Shown here one piece after another: positions 1 through 5,709 of a DNA stretch of 5,904 bases (within the stretch, counting starts at the first letter, position 1; each line of letters opens with the position of its first letter). The stretch lies in the NCBI GenBank assembly GCA_012036375.1, contig JAAUOI010000207.1:1-5904 (forward strand), in the 5' to 3' direction. The notes beneath the pieces are model-generated. The model saw nothing but the letters and a program-made list of their open reading frames with translations, did not search any database and was not told the origin of the DNA. This DNA is from Allobrachymonas sp. (GTDB lineage: Bacteria; Pseudomonadota; Gammaproteobacteria; Burkholderiales; Burkholderiaceae_C). A program made the position numbers and the translations under genes.

Positions 1-947
1 GTTTGCAGGGCAAGTGCAGCATCTCGGTGAAACTGCCGCGCCTCAGGGATCACGCGCCCCATTTTGATGAATTCATGCGTCACGCCGCGATAAATTTCTA
101 AATCCACCGTCACGCCCGCGACTCTGAGCTGATCCGCATAAGCGATGCCCTCATCACACAGCGGATCGCATTCGGCCAGCGCCATCCAGCAAGGCGCAAG
201 ATCCTCAAAATCAGGCCAATTTAAAGGCGAAAACAGTGGATTGCCGGCGTATTCATTGCGCAGAGTGCTATTAAAAAAGTAGTGGATATGTTCTACTTCT
301 AAGACGTGTCCATGCCCGTATTTTTGGTATGAAGCAAAGCGCTCGGTATCCAAGCCGCCGCAAGTGCCGGGATAAATCAGCAGTTGCAGCGCCAATTCGA
401 TCCCCGCATCGCGCGCCAAATGCGCCAAGCTCGCAGCCATCGTCCCGCCGGCGCTATCGCCGCCGATTGCGATGCGCTGCGTATCTAAGCCCAGCGTTGC
501 GCCATTTGCTTTGAGCCATTTCAGCGCCGCAAAAGCATCATCAAACGCCGCCGGAAACGCATGCTCGGGCGCTAGCCGGTAGTCCACCGAGATCACCGCC
601 GCACCAGACAGCCGTGCCAATTCGCGGCACAAAATATCGTGCGTCTCCATGCTGCCAATCATGAAGCCGCCGCCATGAAAATACAGCAGCACGGGCAGCT
701 TCTGCATCGATGGGGCATACAAACGCGCCGCCATCTGCCAATCGCCCTGCCCGATCTGCAAATTCTCCACCCGCGCCAGCTGCGCCTTCGGCACTTCCAG
801 CACATCCGCGCCTTTGGCATAGGCCTCGCGCGCCTGAGCAGCATCTAGCTCATGCATCGGCTTGTAGCTTGGCTTGGCTCGCAGCCTGGCCATTTTCTCC
901 AGCACGCTGCGCATGGAAGGGGTCAGCATAGCGCTGGGGGGATTCAT
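1..947 (-). CDS. alpha/beta hydrolase, HSL (family IV) lipase/esterase; C-terminus cut by window edge
   Basis: Probable cytoplasmic carboxylesterase acting on short acyl esters. The frame is open from an ATG at 947 to the window edge, giving 315 codons, so only a few C-terminal residues should be missing (family about 310-320 aa). Seen in the translation: the oxyanion-hole motif HGGG at residues 91-94, the DYRLAPEH block at 122-129, the nucleophile motif GDSAGG at 163-168 (Ser165), the acid in ECDPLCDEG (Asp261), and the catalytic His in GVTHEF (His291). The triad and its order are those of the hormone-sensitive-lipase family (alpha/beta hydrolase fold 3). There is no signal peptide. An in-frame stop lies at 963-965. 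No good Shine-Dalgarno precedes 947, and Met7 (929) or Met12 (914) are alternative starts. It is divergent from the alcohol dehydrogenase. The true substrate cannot be read from sequence. Confidence 0.88.
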   Translation of the reverse strand, partial: MNPPSAMLTPSMRSVLEKMARLRAKPSYKPMHELDAAQAREAYAKGADVLEVPKAQLARVENLQIGQGDWQMAARLYAPSMQKLPVLLYFHGGGFMIGSMETHDILCRELARLSGAAVISVDYRLAPEHAFPAAFDDAFAALKWLKANGATLGLDTQRIAIGGDSAGGTMAASLAHLARDAGIELALQLLIYPGTCGGLDTERFASYQKYGHGHVLEVEHIHYFFNSTLRNEYAGNPLFSPLNWPDFEDLAPCWMALAECDPLCDEGIAYADQLRVAGVTVDLEIYRGVTHEFIKMGRVIPEARQFHRDAALALQ

Positions 948-1018
948 CGTGTCCACATTCGGTTAAATTCCAATGGTATCCGCTGATCTTGTTTGACTCT
1001 GATTTCTGGAATTACCTC

Positions 1019-1939
1019 ATGGCCTTCATCTACTATCTCACACACATCCAGTTTGACCATGGCGCAATCGCCACTTTGAAATCCGAATGCGAGCGCGTGG
1101 GCATCGAGCGCCCGTTGATCGTCACGGATCAAGGCGTTCGCGCCGCAGGCATTGTGGACAAAGTGATCGCGGCGCTGGGTGCCCAGCCCGCTGCGATTTT
1201 TGACGATGTGCCGAGCAACCCGACCGAGGCTGCCGTACAAGCCGGCCTGATCGCTTACCGCTCTGCATTGCAAGGCAACGGCTGCGACGGCATCATCGCC
1301 GTGGGCGGCGGCTCAGCGATTGATTGCGCCAAAGGCATCGCCATCCTTGTTCCCCAAGGCGGCGTGCTCAAAACCTATGCCACGATCGAAGGCGGCTCGC
1401 CCCGCATTTCCGACCAAATCGCCCCCATCATCGCCGTGCCCACTACCAGCGGCACAGGCTCAGAAGTCGCTCGCGGCGCGATCCTGATCGTGGAAGATGG
1501 CCGCAAGCTTGGTTTCCACTCGTGGCATCTTGTGCCCAAAGCCGCCATTTGCGATCCTCAGCTCACGCTTGGCCTGCCCGCAGGGCTCACAGCCGCCACC
1601 GGCATGGATGCGATTGCCCATTGCATCGAAACCTTCCTTAGCGCCGCTTTCAATCCACCCGCAGACGGCATCGCCCTAGACGGCCTGCGCCGAGGCTGGG
1701 CGCACATCGAGCGCGCCACCAAAAATGGCCAAGATGCAGAAGCAAGATTTCACCTCATGAGCGCCAGCATGCAAGGCGCGATGGCCTTCCAAAAAGGTCT
1801 GGGTTGCGTGCACAGCCTCTCCCACAGCCTAGGCGGTGTGAATCCCCGCTTGCACCACGGCACTTTAAACGCCATGTTCCTCCCCGCAGTCGTGCGCTAC
1901 AACGCAGCCGCTGAATCCGTACAAAAGAAGACCGCCTAG
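1019..1939 (+). CDS. iron-containing alcohol dehydrogenase, N-terminal ~80%, ended early by a frameshift
   Basis: Group III (iron-dependent) NAD(P)-linked alcohol dehydrogenase, a soluble enzyme interconverting an alcohol and an aldehyde or ketone. Residues counted from the ATG at 1019: the nucleotide-binding GGGS at 96-99 followed by IDCAKG; PTTSGTGSEV at 141-150; metal ligands Asp197 and His201 in GMDAIAH; His265 in GCVHSLSH; His280 in LHHG. An upstream TTG at 989 is in frame, but the ATG is preferred because family members begin close to MAFIYYL, and GGAA sits about 7 bases before it. The frame stops at TAG 1937-1939, after 302 family-like residues plus a few frameshifted ones. The missing C-terminal part follows directly in another frame. 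Rejoined, the protein would be 384 aa, the usual family length. Substrate is unknown. As written, the protein lacks about 80 C-terminal residues and is probably inactive. Confidence 0.85.
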   Translation: MAFIYYLTHIQFDHGAIATLKSECERVGIERPLIVTDQGVRAAGIVDKVIAALGAQPAAIFDDVPSNPTEAAVQAGLIAYRSALQGNGCDGIIAVGGGSAIDCAKGIAILVPQGGVLKTYATIEGGSPRISDQIAPIIAVPTTSGTGSEVARGAILIVEDGRKLGFHSWHLVPKAAICDPQLTLGLPAGLTAATGMDAIAHCIETFLSAAFNPPADGIALDGLRRGWAHIERATKNGQDAEARFHLMSASMQGAMAFQKGLGCVHSLSHSLGGVNPRLHHGTLNAMFLPAVVRYNAAAESVQKKTA

Positions 1940-2172
1940 CCCGTATGGCTCAAGCCATGAATCTCAGCACAGGCAGCGATGTCATCCCCGCGCTGCAAGA
2001 CATGGTGCATCGCCTCGGCCTGCCCAAAGGTTTGGCGGACATGGGCGTGACCCACGATCTCTACGAAAAAGTGATCGACGGTGCAATGCTTGACCATTGC
2101 CACAAAACCAACCCCCGCATCGCCACACGAGACGAATACGCGGCGATGCTGGGCGAATCGATGAAGCTGTAG
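1924..2172 (+). pseudogene. C-terminal remnant of the iron-containing alcohol dehydrogenase, displaced by -1 frameshift
   Basis: Read in the frame of AAA at 1924-1926, this stretch gives KEDRLARMAQAMNL and then 68 more residues to TAG at 2170-2172. It contains LGLPKGLADMGV and DHCHKTNPR, which are typical of the C-terminal helical domain of this dehydrogenase family. It continues directly from the ESVQ that ends the good part of the preceding frame. An internal ATG at 1945 exists, but no Shine-Dalgarno precedes it and no known family is this small. I therefore treat it as the tail of the same gene rather than a separate 75-residue protein. Adding one A to the AAAA run at 1923-1926 would restore a single 384-residue protein. 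Confidence 0.85.
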
Positions 2173-2205
2173 CAAGAGCATCTGAGCCGACACATGCCTC
2201 TGAGC

Positions 2206-2230
2206 ACGCAAAGATATTCAGAACGCAAAG
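2206..2230. repeat. pair of ACGCAAAG direct repeats between convergent genes
   Basis: ACGCAAAG occurs at 2206-2213 and 2223-2230, a period of 17 bases, in the 59-base gap between the dehydrogenase stop and the obgE stop. The unit resembles the ACGCGAAAA units in the obgE leader. No convincing Rho-independent terminator was found in this gap on either strand. Confidence 0.5.
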
Positions 2231-2231
2231 C

Positions 2232-3326
2232 TTATTGGGATACTTGATCCGCAAACCTCGGATCAACATCTACCGGCGGTTTGCTCGCCTCGTGCACTTT
2301 GCGTACATGGGCGTAAATATCTTTCGTAAGCGGCATCAATCCTTCGCGGGCGAGCGCGGAGATTTCATACACGGGCAGCGCATCTTTGGCTTTGATTTTG
2401 AGCGCGGTGCGGTAACGTTTGACGAAGTCTTTGACCAAAGCTTCGCGCTCATCTTGAGGCACCATATCGAGCTTATTGAGCACCAGCCAACGCGGCTTGG
2501 CGTAAAGCTCATCGTCGTATTTTTTGAGTTCACCCACAATCGCTTTGGCCTGCGCCACAGGATCGACTGCTTCATCAAACGGTGCCATGTCGATCACATG
2601 CAGCAGCAAGCGCGTGCGCTGCAAATGACGTAAAAACTGATGGCCTAGGCCAGCGCCCTCGCTTGCTCCTTCAATCAAACCCGGCACATCCGCCACCACG
2701 AAGCTCTGCTCAGGACCCACCCGCACGACGCCAAGATTGGGATGCAATGTGGTGAATGGATAGTCTGCAATTTTCGGGCGGGCGTTGGAGATGGACGCTA
2801 TCAGCGTCGATTTGCCTGCATTGGGCATGCCGAGCAAGCCCACATCGGCCAGCACTTTGAGTTCAAGCTTGAGTTCTTTGCGTTCGCCCACGCCGCCCGG
2901 CGTTTTCTGGCGCGGAGCGCGATTGATTGAGCTTTTGAAGCGCATATTGCCATAGCCACCATCGCCGCCTTTGGCCAGCAAACGCTGCTCGCCTACTTCC
3001 AGCAGCTCCATGATCACATCGCCGGTTTCGGCATCCGAGATGATCGTGCCCACAGGCATTTTGAGCACGATGTCGTCGCCGGCTGCGCCAAACATATCGG
3101 AGCCCATGCCGTTTTCACCGCGCTTGGCATCGTAGCGGCGCGAGAAGCGGTAATCCACTAATGTGTTCAGATTGTCATCAGCTACGGCATACACATTACC
3201 GCCACGCCCGCCATCACCCCCGTTGGGGCCACCAAATTCTTTGTATTTTTCATGGCGAAACGAGACGCAGCCATTGCCCCCATCGCCAGCGGCAACGTCA
3301 ATAAAGGCTTCGTCAACGAATTTCAT
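2232..3326 (-). CDS. obgE: GTPase ObgE/CgtA, 50S ribosome assembly factor
   Basis: Essential Obg-family GTPase that binds the 50S subunit and links late ribosome assembly to the cell's guanine-nucleotide state. The 364-residue protein has the glycine-rich Obg fold at about 1-159 (MKFVDEAFIDVAAGDGGNG at the start, then GGPNGGDGGRGG at 32-43). The G domain follows: G1 GMPNAGKS 166-173, switch I threonines in FTTLHPNLG 191-199, G3 DVPG 213-216, G4 NKLD 284-287, and G5 SAL 323-325. All nucleotide-binding motifs are intact. A short tail of about 25-30 residues replaces the longer C-terminal extension seen in some other bacteria, and the length fits Betaproteobacteria. The start is fixed by the family N-terminus MKFVDEA. 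No recognisable Shine-Dalgarno precedes it. It lies downstream of rplU-rpmA in the conserved order, but behind a terminator and a structured leader. Confidence 0.98.
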   Translation of the reverse strand: MKFVDEAFIDVAAGDGGNGCVSFRHEKYKEFGGPNGGDGGRGGNVYAVADDNLNTLVDYRFSRRYDAKRGENGMGSDMFGAAGDDIVLKMPVGTIISDAETGDVIMELLEVGEQRLLAKGGDGGYGNMRFKSSINRAPRQKTPGGVGERKELKLELKVLADVGLLGMPNAGKSTLIASISNARPKIADYPFTTLHPNLGVVRVGPEQSFVVADVPGLIEGASEGAGLGHQFLRHLQRTRLLLHVIDMAPFDEAVDPVAQAKAIVGELKKYDDELYAKPRWLVLNKLDMVPQDEREALVKDFVKRYRTALKIKAKDALPVYEISALAREGLMPLTKDIYAHVRKVHEASKPPVDVDPRFADQVSQ

Positions 3327-3345
3327 AGGTCACAGGAGTCTATGC

Positions 3346-3461
3346 AACGCGAAAAACGCGAAAAGTACGCGAAAAACGCAAAAGCAATACATGAAAACAA
3401 AGGAATAAATTTGCAAGGTATTTTTCAGCGATTTTCGCGTCATTTTCGCGATATTCGCGTT
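3346..3461. repeat. large imperfect inverted repeat made of ACGCGAAAA units, in the obgE leader
   Basis: On the plus strand, exact ACGCGAAAA units lie at 3347, 3356 and 3367, followed by a degenerate unit at 3376. Inverted copies begin at 3432 (TTTTCGCGT), 3443 (TTTTCGCGA) and 3452 (TATTCGCGT). The 9- and 11-base spacings are mirrored on both sides. Aligned by hand, arms 3346-3379 and 3428-3461 are complementary at 29 of 34 positions, separated by 48 AT-rich bases. In an obgE mRNA starting upstream, this would fold into a long hairpin ending about 19 bases before the start codon. It may instead be a set of helically phased protein-binding sites or a dispersed palindromic repeat. There is no gene in 3327-3526. 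Confidence 0.85.
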
Positions 3462-3484
3462 ACCTAAAAAATTCAAATCCCAAC

Positions 3485-3509
3485 AAAAAAGCCCCGGCAA
3501 GCGGGGCTT
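3485..3509 (-). terminator. Rho-independent terminator of the rplU-rpmA transcript
   Basis: Read on the minus strand, AAGCCCCG pairs perfectly with CGGGGCTT around a five-base loop (3497-3501) and runs directly into a T-tract at 3485-3490. It begins 17 bases after the rpmA stop codon. This is a textbook strong intrinsic terminator. It implies that most rplU-rpmA transcripts stop before obgE. Confidence 0.95.
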
Positions 3510-3526
3510 CTTGGAAGTAAGGAGCT

Positions 3527-3787
3527 TTAAGCCGCTGCCGTGATGTTCACGGTGTGCTTGTTCAAAGCGCCTTTTTGGCCGAAGCTCACGTGGCCGTCTG
3601 CCAAGGCAAATAAGCTGTGGTCTTTGCCGATGCCCACGTTCACACCGGGGTGGAACTTGGTGCCGCGCTGGCGCACGATGATCGAACCGGCAGACACCAG
3701 TTCACCGCCGTAGGCTTTGACGCCGAGCATTTTTGGTTTGGAATCTCTTCCGTTTCGCGTCGAGCCGCCGCCTTTTTTCTGTGCCAT
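3527..3787 (-). CDS. rpmA: 50S ribosomal protein L27
   Basis: Ribosomal protein bL27 of the large subunit, whose flexible N-terminus reaches the peptidyl-transferase centre. The 86-residue protein is the normal bacterial length. It starts MAQKKGGGSTRNGRDS and carries the conserved stretches KPKMLGVKAYGGE, GSIIVRQRGTKFHPG and GKDHSLFALADG. There is no extra N-terminal peptide of the kind removed by Prp protease in Firmicutes, since the mature-like sequence begins right after Met. A GGAG Shine-Dalgarno (complement of 3795-3798) sits 7 bases before the ATG. It is co-transcribed with rplU, 15 bases upstream, and is followed by a strong terminator. Confidence 0.99.
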   Translation of the reverse strand: MAQKKGGGSTRNGRDSKPKMLGVKAYGGELVSAGSIIVRQRGTKFHPGVNVGIGKDHSLFALADGHVSFGQKGALNKHTVNITAAA

Positions 3788-3802
3788 GAGAGTGCTCCAG
3801 TA

Positions 3803-4117
3803 TCAAGCACCAACAATCGAGCTGATCTCGATTTCGGTAAAGTTTTGACGATGACCTTGACGCTTTTGGTAGTGTTTACGACGACGCATCTTGAAGATGC
3901 GCACTTTGTCATGACGACCTTGAGCGACCACTGTGGCCTTGACCGATGCACCCGCGACCAGAGGAGCGCCAACTTTGATCTCAGAGCCGTTTCCGACCGC
4001 TAACACCTCAGACAGCACAATCTCAGAGCCTACGTTCGCAGCAATCTGTTCTATTTTCAATTTTTCGCCAGCAGCAACTTTGTATTGTTTGCCACCGGTT
4101 TTTACGACCGCGTACAT
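3803..4117 (-). CDS. rplU: 50S ribosomal protein L21
   Basis: Ribosomal protein bL21, a 23S rRNA-binding component of the 50S subunit. The 104-residue product begins MYAVVKTGGKQYKV, the family N-terminus. It carries the rRNA-binding signature region KVRIFKMRRRKHYQKRQGHRQ at about residues 71-91 and ends EIEISSIVGA. A longer frame opens at 4144 and would add nine residues (MKILIREVY). I reject that start because the purine-rich Shine-Dalgarno GAGAGG (complement of 4123-4128) is 5 bases before the ATG at 4117, and because 4144 lies inside the leader hairpin. It is first gene of the rplU-rpmA operon and has its own promoter. Confidence 0.99.
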   Translation of the reverse strand: MYAVVKTGGKQYKVAAGEKLKIEQIAANVGSEIVLSEVLAVGNGSEIKVGAPLVAGASVKATVVAQGRHDKVRIFKMRRRKHYQKRQGHRQNFTEIEISSIVGA

Positions 4118-4122
4118 ATAAA

Positions 4123-4128
4123 CCTCTC
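4123..4128 (-). promoter_or_regulatory. ribosome binding site of rplU (decides the start)
   Basis: On the minus strand GAGAGG ends 5 bases before the ATG at 4117. It supports that start over the upstream in-frame ATG at 4144. Confidence 0.9.
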
Positions 4129-4138
4129 GAATGAGTAT

Positions 4139-4162
4139 CTTCACTGCCGAATTGCAGCGAAG
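4139..4162 (-). promoter_or_regulatory. 9-bp stem-loop at the predicted 5' end of the rplU mRNA
   Basis: On the minus strand CTTCGCTGC (4162-4154) pairs with GCAGTGAAG (4147-4139) over nine positions, including one G-U pair, around the six-base loop AATTCG. From the -10 box the transcript should start at about 4162-4163, so the hairpin would occupy the very 5' end of the mRNA and leave the Shine-Dalgarno free. It could stabilise the mRNA or serve as a leader for autogenous control. Only the pairing is seen; the function is inferred. Confidence 0.7.
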
Positions 4163-4168
4163 CCTACG

Positions 4169-4177
4169 ATTATAGCA
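4169..4177 (-). promoter_or_regulatory. extended -10 promoter (TGCTATAAT) of rplU-rpmA
   Basis: On the minus strand the consensus TATAAT lies at 4174-4169, with TG one base before it, forming the extended -10 TGnTATAAT. No good -35 exists at 16-18 bases; the 17-base position reads AGGTTA. The extended element can compensate for a weak -35. It lies 33 bases or more beyond the RND stop codon and gives a leader of about 45 bases. Confidence 0.85.
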
Positions 4178-4209
4178 TGGTCAGTAGTTGCTAACCTCAG
4201 CGTCCAAAC

Positions 4210-5709
4210 TCAGCGTTTGACGCGAAACCAGGCCGCATACATCGCAGGCAGCGCCAGAAGCGTGAGCACGGTGGCCACGATCAAGCCGCCCATGATCGCC
4301 ACAGCCATCGGTCCCCAAAACACGCTACGCGACAGCGGAATCATCGCCAGCACGGCAGCGGCTGCGGTCAACACGATGGGGCGCAGACGGCGCACGGCAG
4401 ACTCGACAATCGCATCCCATTTAGGCACACCCGCAGCAATATCTTGCTCGATTTGATCGATCAAGATTACCGAGTTTCGCTGGATCATGCCCATGAGCGC
4501 GATCACGCCCAGCAGTGCGACGAAGCCAAACGGCCGATTCAAAATCAAGAGTGCTGCGGCCACTCCCGCAATGCCCAGGGGACCGGTGATGAACACCAGC
4601 ATCGCGCGCGAAAAGCTTTGCAATTGGAGCATGAGTAGGGTGAAGGTGATAAACAGCATGATCGGCATACCCGCTGCAATCGAGGCTGAACCTTTGGAGC
4701 TTTCTTCCACCGCGCCAGCCACTTCAATGCGATAGCCACCCAAGCCTTGCGCCAGCCAGCTCGCTTCCAGCGCTTTGAGTGCGGGGAGCAGTTCATTGGT
4801 CACAGTCGCGCCTTGCAAGCCTTCGACGATGTCACTGTTGACCGTGATCGCGTAATCGCGGTTCTCGCGCCACATCACGCCCGGTTCCCAAACGAACACA
4901 GGCTTGGCAATTTGCGTGAGTGGAATGCTGCGCCCTGTGGCGGTGGGCAAATAGGCATTGCCTAAATCCGTGATCACATCGCGCTCTTCCAACGGCTGGC
5001 GCAGCACAATGTCAATCAGCTTATCGCCATCGCGAAAAGTACCAATCGTTGAGCCGCTAACGATAGCCCGCGAAGCTTGCGCAATACTTTGACTCGTCAC
5101 ACCGAGTGCCCGCGCTTTGGCTTGATCGACTTCCAAGCGAATCGCTTTGACCGATTCATTCCAGTTGTCATTCACGCCGCGCGCATTCGGTGATTTGCGC
5201 ATTTCGGCTTTCACGCTGTCGGCCAAGCCGCGCAGAACCGCTGGATCAGCGCCCACCACGCGAAACTGCACCGGGTATTGCACCGGCGGGCCATTGGGCA
5301 GCAGCTTGGCACGGCCACGCACCTCGGGGAATTCAGTCGCCAGAATCGTCGGTAATTTCAAGCGCAGCGCTTCGCGCGCTTTCAAATCCTCGGGCAGCGC
5401 AATCATCTGGCTCACATTGGTCTGCGGAAAGAACTGATCCATGGGCAGATAAAAGCGCGGCACACCCGAGCCCACCCACGTATTCACGCTCACCATGCCT
5501 GGCTCTTGCATCAGCCGCTGCTCCAGCCGCTTCACCACTGCTTCATTGGCCGCAACTGCCGTTCCTTCAGGGAACCACAAATCCACCAAAATCTCAGGCC
5601 GCGAAGAATCCGGGAAGAATTGTTGCTGAACTTTGCCCATGCCCACGATGCCAAGCGCAAACGTGAGCACCGTTGCGCCAATCGTAAGCCAGCGGTGCTT
5701 AACGCACCA
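4210..5709 (-). CDS. RND efflux transporter permease subunit (AcrB/HAE1 type), C-terminal half
   Basis: Inner-membrane, proton-driven export permease that normally works in a tripartite complex with a periplasmic adaptor and an outer-membrane channel. This frame runs from TGG at 5709 to TGA at 4210-4212, about 499 codons, roughly the second half of a protein of about 1000 residues. Counting from Met at 5670: a TM7-like helix ends near residue 15, then comes FFPDSSRPEILVDLWFPEG and the second periplasmic porter/docking region to about 328. TM8 (330-351), TM9 (356-377), TM10 (382-406, with GMIQRNSVILIDQIEQ), TM11 (431-447) and TM12 (452-482) follow. RPIVLTAAAAVLAMIPL and the final GPMAVAIMGGL block are classic RND. 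The TM4 proton-relay aspartates lie outside the window. The apparent start at 5670 is not real, because the protein continues upstream in another frame. Its substrate is unknown. Confidence 0.9.
   Translation of the reverse strand, partial: WCVKHRWLTIGATVLTFALGIVGMGKVQQQFFPDSSRPEILVDLWFPEGTAVAANEAVVKRLEQRLMQEPGMVSVNTWVGSGVPRFYLPMDQFFPQTNVSQMIALPEDLKAREALRLKLPTILATEFPEVRGRAKLLPNGPPVQYPVQFRVVGADPAVLRGLADSVKAEMRKSPNARGVNDNWNESVKAIRLEVDQAKARALGVTSQSIAQASRAIVSGSTIGTFRDGDKLIDIVLRQPLEERDVITDLGNAYLPTATGRSIPLTQIAKPVFVWEPGVMWRENRDYAITVNSDIVEGLQGATVTNELLPALKALEASWLAQGLGGYRIEVAGAVEESSKGSASIAAGMPIMLFITFTLLMLQLQSFSRAMLVFITGPLGIAGVAAALLILNRPFGFVALLGVIALMGMIQRNSVILIDQIEQDIAAGVPKWDAIVESAVRRLRPIVLTAAAAVLAMIPLSRSVFWGPMAVAIMGGLIVATVLTLLALPAMYAAWFRVKR

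Noticed and set aside
944..1273. 109-codon minus-strand frame opposite the start of the dehydrogenase
   Set aside because: It lies mostly antisense to a gene with clear family motifs, and its translation has no recognisable domain.
1919..1945. Programmed -1 frameshift as the explanation for the split dehydrogenase
   Set aside because: The zero-frame codons CAA AAG do not form a good slippery heptamer, no stimulatory hairpin is evident, and this enzyme family is not known for recoding. A simple indel is more likely.
2173..2231. Bidirectional terminator between the convergent dehydrogenase and obgE
   Set aside because: Only a weak bulged pairing (GAGCAT with ATGCCTC) and no T-tract were found.
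2097..2633. 178-codon plus-strand frame over the 3' end of obgE
   Set aside because: It is antisense to the well-conserved G domain of Obg. Long antisense frames are common in this codon usage.
3342..3467. Small plus-strand frame (41 codons, MQREKREKYAK...) preceded by AGGAG
   Set aside because: The spacer from AGGAG to ATG is only 3 bases, the charged peptide is a by-product of the ACGCGAAAA repeats, and it spans both arms of the inverted repeat. No family is recognisable.
4118..4144. Longer rplU starting at 4144
   Set aside because: The extra residues do not match the L21 family, and the Shine-Dalgarno fits the ATG at 4117.
5190..5666. 158-codon plus-strand frame opposite the RND gene
   Set aside because: It is proline- and serine-rich shadow sequence antisense to clear RND periplasmic domain coding sequence.
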